Shown here: positions 1-7,723 of the stretch, in pieces
Layout: each line of letters starts with the position of its first letter
How positions within the stretch are numbered: position 1 is the stretch's first letter
Assembly: GCF_011604685.1 (NCBI RefSeq)
Contig: NZ_CP050063.1
Coordinates: forward strand, 4,610,501 to 4,674,500
Source: Spirosoma aureum
GTDB taxonomy: Bacteria > Bacteroidota > Bacteroidia > Cytophagales > Spirosomataceae
DNA: 64,000 nt
Reading direction: 5' to 3'
Program-made: the position numbers and the translations under genes
The notes under the pieces: model-generated
The model's input: only the letters and a program-made list of their open reading frames with translations
Told to the model about the DNA's origin: nothing
Database searches by the model: none

Positions 1-861
1 AGTCGTTACCAGATACCTGGTGCTTCCGTTTCTGAATTGAATCAATGCCCGTTCGCGGTCGATCTGCTCCATACCGCCATGATATACGAGCGAATGAATA
101 CCCCGCTCGGCCAGTAATTCGCTGGTGCGTTCGGCGGCATCCCGATGGTTACAGAAAATCAATGCCGCTTCTGAATTGAGGGAACAAAGCAGCTCAAATA
201 AGGTGTCCAGTTTATCTTTCGATTCTGAATAGACAACTTGTATGGTTAAGCCTGATGACTCGTCGTTCTCAGCCGTGAATGTCAGTTTGGTTGGTGACTT
301 GAGCCGGATAAAATCAGGTATAGTGATGCCCGACGTTGCCGAAACCAGCACGCGTTTCCGGAGGTTGCGTAACCCACCGATTATAAAGTCCATTTCGTCA
401 TGAAACCCGAGCGCCAACGACTTGTCGAACTCGTCGAGAACAAGTGTATGAATGCCTTCCAGCGAAAACGACCGGCGGGTAATGTGGTCCGCGATTCGGC
501 CCGGCGTGCCAATCAGAAGGGCTGGCGGATTGCTCAGGTTCCTGATTTCAGTTTCTACAGGGTGACCACCGTAACAAACATTTACTTTATAACCCGTTGC
601 CATTTTTTTCCAGACCTGCTCAATCTGCAAGGCCAACTCGCGGGAAGGAGCCAGAATGAGGCATTGTACAGTTTTCTGCTCAGGCCTGAGTAGCTGAAGA
701 ATAGGTAACAGAAAGCCGACGGTTTTTCCTGAACCGGTGGGGGCGATTAAAAACGTATCGTTATCTTGCCGGATCGCTTTTTGGGCGGCTTCCTGCATGG
801 GGTTTAAAGCCGAAATACCCAGGTTTGTCAGGATCTGTGCTTGTTGCTGAGGGGTTATCAT
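1..861 (-). CDS. DEAD-box RNA helicase with DEFD box, C-terminus cut by window edge
   Basis: ATP-dependent RNA helicase of superfamily 2; reading frame stays open from ATG at 861 down to base 1 (287 codons), so the C-terminal part lies outside the window. Visible in order: Q-motif region near the start (NPMQEAA), Walker A APTGSGKT, PSRELALQ (Ia), GTPGR (Ib), Walker B written LVLDEFDK instead of DEAD, SAT motif as VSATSG, then the start of the second RecA domain with YHGGMEQIDRERAL and RYLVTT (motif V entry). Diverges from the helicase at 932, leaving a 70-bp shared upstream region. The D-E-F-D form keeps both acidic residues needed for ATP hydrolysis; only Ala is replaced. Family is certain, individual orthology is not. 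Confidence 0.93.
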   Translation of the reverse strand, partial: MITPQQQAQILTNLGISALNPMQEAAQKAIRQDNDTFLIAPTGSGKTVGFLLPILQLLRPEQKTVQCLILAPSRELALQIEQVWKKMATGYKVNVCYGGHPVETEIRNLSNPPALLIGTPGRIADHITRRSFSLEGIHTLVLDEFDKSLALGFHDEMDFIIGGLRNLRKRVLVSATSGITIPDFIRLKSPTKLTFTAENDESSGLTIQVVYSESKDKLDTLFELLCSLNSEAALIFCNHRDAAERTSELLAERGIHSLVYHGGMEQIDRERALIQFRNGSTRYLVTT

Positions 862-906
862 ACTGTAAAAGTAGCCCAAAATGCGGGGGCTACTAAAGAT
901 TAGCCC

Positions 907-914
907 TACCTTCG
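907..914 (+). promoter_or_regulatory. -7 promoter element TACCTTCG of the 932 helicase
   Basis: TACCTTCG fits the Bacteroidota -7 consensus TAnnTTTG with one change and ends 17 bases before ATG 932. No clear TTTG is seen 19-21 bases upstream. It supports 932 rather than an in-frame ATG at 881, which would precede the promoter. Confidence 0.4.
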
Positions 915-931
915 TAGTCTATTTGACCAGT

Positions 932-2272
932 ATGACTATGAATTTCGACGAACTGAATCTGAATAAACCCCTCCTGAATGCATTAAGCGATCTCGGGTAT
1001 ACAACACCTACAACGATCCAGGAAAAGGTATTTTCGGTCGTTATGTCGGGTCAGGATGTGTGCGCAATTGCCCAGACGGGAACGGGAAAAACATTTGCTT
1101 ATCTGTTGCCCTGTCTTCGGCAATTTCAATTTTCGAAGGAAAAACTCCCCCAGTTATTGATTATCGTTCCAACGCGCGAACTGGTCGTTCAGGTTGTTGA
1201 AGCGGTAGAAAAACTGACAACATACATGAATCTGGTCGTGGTTGGTGTATACGGTGGCGTCAATATGAAGACCCAACTCGCGGAGGTTCGACAGGGGATC
1301 GATGTGTTAGTAGCCACGCCCGGACGCCTGGCCGACTTACTATTGAATGGGGCCGTAAAAACGAAAGCTATCAAGAAACTCGTGATCGACGAGTTCGACG
1401 AAATGCTGAATCTTGGATTTCGTACCCAGCTAAAAATTATTCTGGACTTGTTGCCCCATAAGCGGCAGAACCTGTTGTTCTCGGCTACCCTTACCGACGA
1501 TGTAGACCAACTGGTCAATGCCTACTTTAATAAGCCTGTTCGGGTAGAAGCGGCTCCGGTTGGCACTCCGCTGGAAAATATTGAACAGACGGGCTACGAA
1601 GTGCCGAATTTTTATACGAAGGTTAATCTGTTGCGATTGCTGGTAGAGCAGGATTCGACCATGAATAAAGTCCTGGTTTTTACGGCGACCAAACAACTGG
1701 CCGATCAATTGTATGAGCAGTTAGAATCCGATTATTCGGAACGACTGGGGGTTATTCACTCCAATAAATCGCAGAATGCCCGTTTCAATGCCGTCGAGCA
1801 ATTTAAGTCAGGTACGTATCGCCTTCTGATTGCCACGGATATCATTGCGCGCGGCATCGATGTAGCCAACGTATCGCATGTCATCAACTTCGACACGCCG
1901 GACGTGCCAGAGAGCTACATTCACCGCATTGGACGAACCGGACGTGCCGACAAAAAAGGTATCGCCATTACGTTCATTACCGAAGCCGAAAAAGAGAAAC
2001 TTGCGGCTATTGAAGCGCTCATGAATTACCAGGTTCCGCGGTTGCCGCTGCCCGAAAAACTCACAATTTCGGACGAACTGACGGACGATGAGAAGCCTAA
2101 AGTGTACATGAAAACGATTGAGGTTAAGGAACCCAAACGTGAAGATGTGGGACCAGCTTTTCATGAGAAAATTGCGAAAAACAAGAAGGTAAATGTTCGG
2201 CGCGATCATGCCGCCGAAAAGATGTTAAAGTACGGAAGACCCATCAAGCGGAGTGGCAAGAAAAATAAATAG
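932..2272 (+). CDS. DEAD-box RNA helicase with DEFD box
   Basis: 446-residue ATP-dependent RNA helicase, cytosolic. Starts MTMNFDELNLNKPLL, the usual short lead-in before the Q motif (YTTPTTIQEKV). Motifs: AQTGTGKT (Walker A), PTRELVVQ (Ia), ATPGR (Ib), VIDEFDEM (Walker B, DEFD), FSATL (III), TDIIARGIDV (V), HRIGRTGRA (VI). A lysine/arginine-rich tail of roughly 70 residues follows the core and may bind RNA. An earlier in-frame ATG at 881 lies upstream of a -7 promoter match at 907 and adds residues that do not look like the family, so 932 (or ATG 938) is preferred. It ends 22 bp before the convergent gene at 2295 with no obvious terminator. Like its divergent neighbour it has Phe in place of the Ala of DEAD. 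Confidence 0.95.
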   Translation: MTMNFDELNLNKPLLNALSDLGYTTPTTIQEKVFSVVMSGQDVCAIAQTGTGKTFAYLLPCLRQFQFSKEKLPQLLIIVPTRELVVQVVEAVEKLTTYMNLVVVGVYGGVNMKTQLAEVRQGIDVLVATPGRLADLLLNGAVKTKAIKKLVIDEFDEMLNLGFRTQLKIILDLLPHKRQNLLFSATLTDDVDQLVNAYFNKPVRVEAAPVGTPLENIEQTGYEVPNFYTKVNLLRLLVEQDSTMNKVLVFTATKQLADQLYEQLESDYSERLGVIHSNKSQNARFNAVEQFKSGTYRLLIATDIIARGIDVANVSHVINFDTPDVPESYIHRIGRTGRADKKGIAITFITEAEKEKLAAIEALMNYQVPRLPLPEKLTISDELTDDEKPKVYMKTIEVKEPKREDVGPAFHEKIAKNKKVNVRRDHAAEKMLKYGRPIKRSGKKNK

Positions 2273-2294
2273 CCCGTCAGCAGGTGAAGGGTGC

Positions 2295-3011
2295 TTACTC
2301 AACTTTATTCAGACTATACCGATCTCCTTTCCGTTTCACCGTTAATTGAAAGACTGTCAGTTGATCGGGATGTTTGATCTGAAGCCGGTAGTTTCCAACC
2401 GGTAGCTGGTTGATATCAAAATAGCGCGTGTATTCGAGGGATTTGTTGTGTTCTCGGTAATATTCCATCTGTTGCGCATCATCGGTTAGGGTAATATAGA
2501 TTGGGATATGTTCGGGATTGGTGCAGTACAGCACCAGCTTGCCTAAGTCAGTTACGACCGAATTTGCCGAAAATGTAAGGTCTGCTTTCTGTAACGAGGA
2601 AGCTTCCAGAACAGTAGTAGGGGTCGAATGTCCGGCAGAGCGCGAAAACTGGGCGGAATTACTCGCGAGTAAGTCATGAGATTCAATCTGGTAATCAAGC
2701 AGATGACGGTTGGTAAGTCGATCTAATAGTTCATCGAACAGACGGACATTGCGCCGGGTTAATTTGACATATCGTCCGGGTAGTTTCTCCTCGTATATGA
2801 CCTGGTGCGCTGTGTTAAAGAATTGAATATGGGTGGTCCGGGTTTTGTAATCGGTTCGAAGTTTCCAGTAAGCTCCTGAGGAGTCAATTGGGCTGGTGTC
2901 TGTTGTTGAGAAATTGGAGTTGGATTGCGCCAGAACCGGCATTGAACCAACCAGCATACTAACGGCAAGTAGCAGCCAGTATCGGCAATTTGCATGCGAA
3001 GAAACCATCAT
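2295..3011 (-). CDS. Secreted hypothetical protein, beta-rich
   Basis: 238 residues with a clear Sec signal peptide (hydrophobic LLLAVSMLVGSMPVLAQ ending in the A-Q cleavage typical of Bacteroidota). The mature part starts with a Ser/Thr-rich stretch, then a domain with aromatic and charged beta-strand patterns (YWKLRTDYKTRTTHIQF). The end, FDINQLPVGNYRLQI followed by strands, resembles the 'LPxGxYxLxI' pattern of small beta-sandwich or sorting-like domains, but it is not a full T9SS signal that I can name. I do not recognise a family. Probably periplasmic or surface-exposed. It is convergent with the 932 helicase and stands alone on its strand. Confidence 0.75.
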   Translation of the reverse strand: MMVSSHANCRYWLLLAVSMLVGSMPVLAQSNSNFSTTDTSPIDSSGAYWKLRTDYKTRTTHIQFFNTAHQVIYEEKLPGRYVKLTRRNVRLFDELLDRLTNRHLLDYQIESHDLLASNSAQFSRSAGHSTPTTVLEASSLQKADLTFSANSVVTDLGKLVLYCTNPEHIPIYITLTDDAQQMEYYREHNKSLEYTRYFDINQLPVGNYRLQIKHPDQLTVFQLTVKRKGDRYSLNKVE

Positions 3012-3223
3012 AGTTGCTGTTTACTGTTCTTAGAATAAAACACAGATTCTGTATTTCATAATGCTTTGTTTACCTCTGGAAAGGGTATCGACCGTATCGA
3101 GTAATGGAATTAATGCCACAAATTCGCCCGGGTCGTTTTATCGCATTAGTCTAAGGTTAAGATAGGTTCAGCAAACTGGCTGAGTTCATTTCATTTAGTA
3201 GTGCAAAGCGCTTGCCAAAGAAG

Positions 3224-3258
3224 AAAAATGGCTAAATCTGTTCAGAAAAGCCATTTTT
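3224..3258. terminator. Hairpin with A/T flanks, possible terminator
   Basis: Perfect 10-bp inverted repeat AAAAATGGCT (3224-3233) / AGCCATTTTT (3249-3258), loop 15. It has a T-run on the + strand and an A-run on its left side. No + strand gene ends nearby, so it may instead be the first element of the structured leader described at 3275. Confidence 0.4.
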
Positions 3259-3274
3259 TGCTGGTAAATATAAA

Positions 3275-3377
3275 GTTGCTGTCCGTTTGTGGACAATCCA
3301 CGTACGCATCTGGACAGCAACAGTCAGTCAACAACGGACTACCTCAATGCTAATGCATCAGAAAAGGCATTGAGGTA
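3275..3377 (+). promoter_or_regulatory. Structured leader of the 3431 helicase: two long hairpins
   Basis: Two perfect inverted repeats precede the helicase. The first is GTTGCTGTCC (3275-3284) / GGACAGCAAC (3312-3321), whose loop itself holds GTGGA..TCCAC. The second is TACCTCAATGC (3340-3350) / GCATTGAGGTA (3367-3377). The second ends 53 bases before the start codon. Neither is followed by a T-run, so they look more like mRNA leader structure than terminators. The rest of the 419-bp gap 3012-3430 shows no open coding remnant. Confidence 0.45.
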
Positions 3378-3430
3378 AAATAAAGGCTGGAAACGGCTCA
3401 CCAATCATTCATTCACCAAGTAAAATTCAT

Positions 3431-4573
3431 ATGCCTTTTTCGTCACTCGGCTTGTCGAAGCCACTCCTGAAAGCAGTAGCAACCCAGAATTACACCAAAC
3501 CCTATCCGATTCAGCAGGATGCCATACCCGCTATTCTGCATGGGAAAGATATTCTAGGAATCGCTAAAACGGGTTCGGGTAAGACGGCAAGTTTCGTGCT
3601 GCCAATCCTGGAGCTGTTTCTACGCCGGCAACTGGCCAAAAATAACCTTGTTAAAGTTCTTGTTCTGGTGCCTACCCGCGAACTGGCTATTCAGGTCGCT
3701 GATGTATTCCAGGCATTTAGTGAGAAAATTCCCCGGCAGGTTAAAACGTTGGCCGTTTATGGGGGCGTATCCATTAATCCACAGATGATAGCGATACGGG
3801 ATGCCGAAATCGTTGTGGCAACTCCCGGTCGGTTGCTGGATCTGATCGCATCAAATGCTGTCCAGTTGTCGGCAGTTGAGGTTCTTGTACTCGACGAAGC
3901 TGATAAAATGCTTGATCTAGGTTTCGCCGACGAAATGAACCAGGTATTTGAACTGTTGCCAACCCGGCGGCAAACGATACTTTTTTCGGCCACATTGGGC
4001 GATGCTATAGAAACGATCAATAAAAACGTGTTGCGAAATCCAGTTAAAATTGAGGTTGTAGAAGAAGCTGAAAATCTGGATTTGATTAAGCAAATCGCCT
4101 ATCGTGTCGATCCCGAACGGAAAGGGCCGTTGTTGCGGTATTTGATTAAATCGGGAGCTATGAAGCAGGTGCTGGTCTTTGTTTCCTCTACCCGAACGGC
4201 AGACAACGTGGTTACCAAGCTAAACAAAAATGGCATTCAGGCGGCTGCTATCCATAGCGGAAAAACCCAGGGTGCCCGAACAGATGCCCTAACAAAATTC
4301 AAGGCGGGTCGCTTGACTGTACTAGTCGCTACCGACCTTATTTCCAGAGGTATTGATATACAGTTATTGCCCCATGTGATCAATTTTGAATTACCCCGAT
4401 CGCCCAAAGATTACATTCACCGAATTGGCCGAACGGGTCGCGCTGAATCGGAAGGAGAAGCGATTTCGCTGATCTGCCCTGACGACGAACATCACTTTAA
4501 AATCATTCAGAAAAAGATGGGCAAACGGGTCGAGATTCTTGAAACCACAGAATTGGATTTGCTGGGATATTGA
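3431..4573 (+). CDS. DEAD-box RNA helicase, minimal core
   Basis: 380 residues, essentially only the two RecA domains of an ATP-dependent RNA helicase. Motifs in order: Q motif (YTKPYPIQQDAIP), AKTGSGKT, PTRELAIQ, ATPGR, VLDEADKM (canonical DEAD), FSATLG, HSGKTQGARTDAL, TDLISRGIDI, HRIGRTGRA. The tail after motif VI is short (about 30 residues), unlike RhlE/DeaD types with long basic ends. It is the third DEAD-box protein in 4.6 kb and the only one of the three with an unmodified DEAD. It sits behind an unusually structured upstream region, which suggests post-transcriptional control. Likely role: RNA remodelling in ribosome assembly or mRNA turnover. Confidence 0.95.
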   Translation: MPFSSLGLSKPLLKAVATQNYTKPYPIQQDAIPAILHGKDILGIAKTGSGKTASFVLPILELFLRRQLAKNNLVKVLVLVPTRELAIQVADVFQAFSEKIPRQVKTLAVYGGVSINPQMIAIRDAEIVVATPGRLLDLIASNAVQLSAVEVLVLDEADKMLDLGFADEMNQVFELLPTRRQTILFSATLGDAIETINKNVLRNPVKIEVVEEAENLDLIKQIAYRVDPERKGPLLRYLIKSGAMKQVLVFVSSTRTADNVVTKLNKNGIQAAAIHSGKTQGARTDALTKFKAGRLTVLVATDLISRGIDIQLLPHVINFELPRSPKDYIHRIGRTGRAESEGEAISLICPDDEHHFKIIQKKMGKRVEILETTELDLLGY

Positions 4574-4798
4574 CGATAATCTGCTGATTACAAGACTTTT
4601 GATTTTTGGGTAGTGCTCGCCAGTACTCTGCACCGAATATTGACTCATCGGTTCAAATGGCTAAAAATCAGGCTTCTTATTGACTCATACATTAAACCAA
4701 CCCGCTCTACGTTATTCTAAGAGTAAACAAGTAAGGAGAATGGCGAGTTGATTGTCAGGACAGATCAATCTGCTAACATCTCACTAAAATTCACGGAT

Positions 4799-5497
4799 AT
4801 GAAAACGATTCATAATAAACTAACCTTGATTTTACTGGCCACTATTCTGGGCCATTCGATCCATGCACAGACCCGATTGGGTTGGGCTCCACAAACAACG
4901 GGTGCTGTAGTAGGCGCAGGAGTTGGAGCGGTGGCTGGTGCTGTTATCAACAAGCGTAACCCTGCTGTTGGTGGGGTAGTTGGTGGCGTAATTGGAGGAG
5001 CTACCGGATACGCGGTGGGTAAACAAAAGAAAAAACGCTGGAGTCCACAGGCAAAAGGTACAGCCATTGGTGCCGGTGTTGGTGGAGCCGCGGGAGCCAT
5101 TATCAACAAGCGTAACCGGGTAGTTGGTGGCGTAATTGGTGGTGTTGTCGGTGGTGCTGCTGGTTATGGAGTTGGTAAAGTTATAGATAATAAGAACAAG
5201 AGAGAAGCTGCTGCCAGAGCCGCTGCCGAACGAGAGGCAATTGCCCGCGCCGAAGCCGAACGAGAAGCCGCTGCCCGTGTTTCTGATCCTGCCAGTACGG
5301 ACTTGAAGCCTTACGTGGCAACAAATCGCACGAATGGCACCACTCAGGCGGCACCAGTTGTCCAGCCAACGGCACTATATAGCCCTAAGGGATCACCATC
5401 CTCCTATATTTTGAGACAGGGCTATCTGCCTAATGAATCCTTCGGTGACGAGTCGACGGCCTACGGCGATTCGGAATACAGACGAAAAAGCTGGTAG
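4799..5497 (+). CDS. Exported glycine-zipper protein with internal duplication
   Basis: 232 residues. A Sec signal peptide (LTLILLATILGHSIHAQ) is followed by two copies of a 47-residue glycine-zipper unit, residues about 29-75 and 81-127. Each begins W(A/S)PQ, contains GAGVG..AGA.INKRN and ends GGA(T/A)GY.VGK. Such GxxxG-rich segments form tight membrane hairpins in outer-membrane or periplasmic proteins of the YMGG/Gly-zipper group. Then come ten-residue Ala/Glu/Arg repeats (REAAARAAAE type, residues 135-160, helical) and a polar tail. ATG 4799 is chosen because it starts the signal peptide directly; an ATG at 4748 would add 17 polar residues in front of it. Function unknown; envelope association is inferred. 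Confidence 0.82.
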   Translation: MKTIHNKLTLILLATILGHSIHAQTRLGWAPQTTGAVVGAGVGAVAGAVINKRNPAVGGVVGGVIGGATGYAVGKQKKKRWSPQAKGTAIGAGVGGAAGAIINKRNRVVGGVIGGVVGGAAGYGVGKVIDNKNKREAAARAAAEREAIARAEAEREAAARVSDPASTDLKPYVATNRTNGTTQAAPVVQPTALYSPKGSPSSYILRQGYLPNESFGDESTAYGDSEYRRKSW

Positions 5498-5543
5498 TCA
5501 GCTGTTCACATAAAAACACCATTCCTTTAACAGGACTTTCTCG

Positions 5544-5584
5544 CTGGTCGTGTCGTGCCCTAAATAAGGGCACGACACGACCAG
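5544..5584. terminator. Long perfect hairpin after the glycine-zipper gene
   Basis: 17-bp perfect inverted repeat: left arm 5544-5560 (CTGGTCGTGTCGTGCCC), right arm 5568-5584, loop TAAATAA. No T-run follows, so termination would depend on stem strength alone. Confidence 0.55.
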
Positions 5585-5613
5585 GTGGGAACGTGCCATA
5601 AATTTTAACAGTC

Positions 5614-6063
5614 ATGAAATCATTCCTTTTGATTATAATCGGTTCTCTATTTTTTACGGCCTGTACAAGTGATGCCGTAAATATTCAGGACCTTAATCGC
5701 CAATTTATCGATGCCTGGAACACGAAAAATGCGGACAAAATAGCTGGCTATCTGGCCGAAGATGTGGACTTCGTACAGGGTAATACGCATTTTAAGGGTA
5801 AATCGGAAGTCTCGAAAAAGTGGGTTCAGGAAACACTGCCAACGCTTTCTGATTTGAAAACAAATGTAGTAAGTTCGGGTATCGATAAGAAAACTGCTTA
5901 TGAAGCCGGGACATTTTCGGTTGATGTATTACCTGCCAGTCCGGATCTGCCGCATGGTATCGGTGAAGGGAATTTTATCCTTCTCTGGAAAAAGGGGGAT
6001 GATGGAACCTGGAAGTTAAGCTACGCGCAACTGGAAGACATGCCCGTGCAGGCTAAAAATTAG
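5614..6063 (+). CDS. SnoaL/DUF4440-like lipoprotein
   Basis: 149 residues. The N-terminus MKSFLLIIIGSLFFTAC is a lipoprotein signal with lipobox FTAC, so the protein is lipid-anchored in the envelope. The mature part fits the NTF2-like fold of the SnoaL/DUF4440 group: a first helix (LNRQFIDAWNTKNADKIAGYLAEDVDFV), then GNTHFKGKSEVSKKW and beta strands ending in DGTWKLSYAQLEDM. Members of this group are small cone-shaped domains that bind or isomerise ligands; no substrate can be deduced here. It stands alone between two strong hairpins. Confidence 0.85.
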   Translation: MKSFLLIIIGSLFFTACTSDAVNIQDLNRQFIDAWNTKNADKIAGYLAEDVDFVQGNTHFKGKSEVSKKWVQETLPTLSDLKTNVVSSGIDKKTAYEAGTFSVDVLPASPDLPHGIGEGNFILLWKKGDDGTWKLSYAQLEDMPVQAKN

Positions 6064-6076
6064 ATTAACCATTATT

Positions 6077-6153
6077 AAACCAGAAGCGTGTTTTGTCAGT
6101 GATTGACCTGTAAGCGATACAGGAGTAATACTGACAAAACACGCTTCTGGTTT
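6077..6153. terminator. 24-bp bidirectional terminator hairpin
   Basis: Perfect 24-bp inverted repeat 6077-6100 / 6130-6153, starting AAACCAGAAGCGTG and ending CGCTTCTGGTTT, with a smaller hairpin CCTGTA..TACAGG in the loop. It lies between convergent genes ending at 6063 and 6176 and carries A/T runs suited to both strands. Its outer core recurs in the hairpin at 23796. Confidence 0.8.
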
Positions 6154-6175
6154 TAGGAGTCTGTTTATAAGTTGT

Positions 6176-7501
6176 TTATTCCCTTGTTCGTGAGGAAGGC
6201 TTTTTTGCGCTGTTTGCGTCCCCTTTATAAGCAATGCGAAACAGCGTTCCGTTTAAATCATCTGTTACATACAATGAGCCATCAGCGCTTTGTGCCAGCC
6301 CACATGGACGATGTTGAACGGGGCCGGTTGGTTTAACCAGGTCGGTTCCCGCAAAATTATCGGCGAAGATCTCCCAGTTTCCAGAAGGTTTTCCATTCCT
6401 GAAGGGTACAAAGGCGACCATATATCCTTTATGCAACTCCGCCGATTGGGCATGAAAGGCAATAAAGGCACCATTGCGGTATTTTTCAGGAAAAGCTGTT
6501 CCGGTATAAAACAACAAACCATTAGGGCCAAGGTGTGCCGGGAAAGCCATCAACGGATTAATTGTTTTTTCACCGCCCGTTTTTTTGCCGTCACCGCCAT
6601 ATTCGGGAGCCAGAATTTTCTTTTTCTGAATATGATCGTAATAGATGTAAGGCCAGCCAGCATCATCACCCCGATGGACCTCATACATCGTTTCGGCGGG
6701 CAACTCAGCACTTTGCTTGGGCGTATAATATTGCGGATAAAAGTCGTGGAACTGGCCCCGCCCGTGTTGCATAACAAATAAAGAGTTGGTTTTCTGATTC
6801 CAGTCAAGGCCAACTACGTTTTTAAGTCCGGTAGCGTAGCGAACACCATCGGCATAGGTTTGATTGGTCCGGCTCGCCTTGAACTGCCAGATGGCCGCTG
6901 CTGAATCGAGCAGGGGGCAGGGCATTAAACCTTTGCCTGTTCCTGCGTCACGGCAGGCATCGTTATCAGAAGCCACATTTACATATACATTGTCCTGATT
7001 GTCAACGACAATTGATTTTGACAGATCCCTGGTGTGTGCCATCAGACCCGACACAAGCTTTTCGGGTTGATCAGGATTGATAACTTCATCCTTATCATTG
7101 AGCTTGTACCGAAAAATACTCGTGTTCGATGAGGTGTAGAGGTAGCCATTTTTCAGGTAAATACCAGTGCCCGGATAATCGCCAAAACCAACCTGTTCGT
7201 CGATGACGCCATCTTTATCGGTGTCGCGTAATCGATAAATACCTTTGCCATCCTTTAATTTGGATAACTTCACGTATATAGTTCCCGTTTTCGTAATGAC
7301 CAGGTGTCGCGTTGATCCTAACCCCTCGGCCATGATAGTTGCTGAAAAGCCGACCGGGAGCTTCAGGTCAGAGGCAACAATTGCTTTTGACGAACTACGA
7401 GTTGAACGAGAGGGAGGAGCATCGGTCGGCGCAGCGCCAGTACTGCCATGAGCAGCCAGCGCGGTTAATAGGCAGGCAACCGTAAAAAAAAGGTTATTCA
7501 T
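6176..7501 (-). CDS. PQQ-dependent sugar/sorbosone dehydrogenase-like secreted protein
   Basis: 441 residues with a Sec signal (LFFTVACLLTALAAHG) and a Ser/Pro-rich linker. The rest is a six-bladed propeller of the glucose/sorbosone dehydrogenase (GSDH) group: LKLPVGFSATIMAEGLGSTRHLVI (first blade), YRLRDTDKDGVIDEQV (calcium-loop-like), YATGLKNVVGLDW, LFVMQHGRGQFHDFYPQYY, HRGDDAGWPYIYYD, and GPVQHRPCGLAQSADGSLYVTDDLNGTLFRI (last blade). Family members oxidise aldoses with PQQ in the periplasm. Whether this one binds PQQ cannot be seen, and many relatives are uncharacterised. Expressed alone. Confidence 0.88.
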   Translation of the reverse strand: MNNLFFTVACLLTALAAHGSTGAAPTDAPPSRSTRSSSKAIVASDLKLPVGFSATIMAEGLGSTRHLVITKTGTIYVKLSKLKDGKGIYRLRDTDKDGVIDEQVGFGDYPGTGIYLKNGYLYTSSNTSIFRYKLNDKDEVINPDQPEKLVSGLMAHTRDLSKSIVVDNQDNVYVNVASDNDACRDAGTGKGLMPCPLLDSAAAIWQFKASRTNQTYADGVRYATGLKNVVGLDWNQKTNSLFVMQHGRGQFHDFYPQYYTPKQSAELPAETMYEVHRGDDAGWPYIYYDHIQKKKILAPEYGGDGKKTGGEKTINPLMAFPAHLGPNGLLFYTGTAFPEKYRNGAFIAFHAQSAELHKGYMVAFVPFRNGKPSGNWEIFADNFAGTDLVKPTGPVQHRPCGLAQSADGSLYVTDDLNGTLFRIAYKGDANSAKKPSSRTRE

Positions 7502-7592
7502 AAAAGAATGTGAACCAGAACGGAAAATAGGATTGACTAGAACAGTAAGTACGCTGCTGTCAAAAAATACTATTCTACCTGTTCATATAAAA

Positions 7593-7628
7593 AAACATCC
7601 TCTGAAATTTAAATTTCAGAGGATGTTT
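7593..7628 (-). terminator. 36-bp perfect palindrome downstream of the Nudix gene
   Basis: AAACATCCTCTGAAATTT (7593-7610) directly abuts its reverse complement (7611-7628). There is no loop as written; the central A/T bases would form it. It lies 96 bp past the stop of the minus-strand Nudix gene, with T-run context (A-run at 7589-7595 on the + strand). Confidence 0.65.
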
Positions 7629-7723
7629 ATAGGGAGTCAATTGGGTAGTTTATGAGGATAATTACATCCAAATTCTGCTACTTTGAGTAGATCATTGTTT
7701 AGTCCCCATGCTATCCAGTTTAC

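Noticed and set aside
400..693. 97-codon + strand frame
   Set aside because: Antisense to the DEAD-box helicase at 1-861, whose motifs are unambiguous.
1189..1708. Two minus-strand frames of 92-109 codons
   Set aside because: Mirror images of the helicase at 932; Arg/Ser-rich without protein-like pattern.
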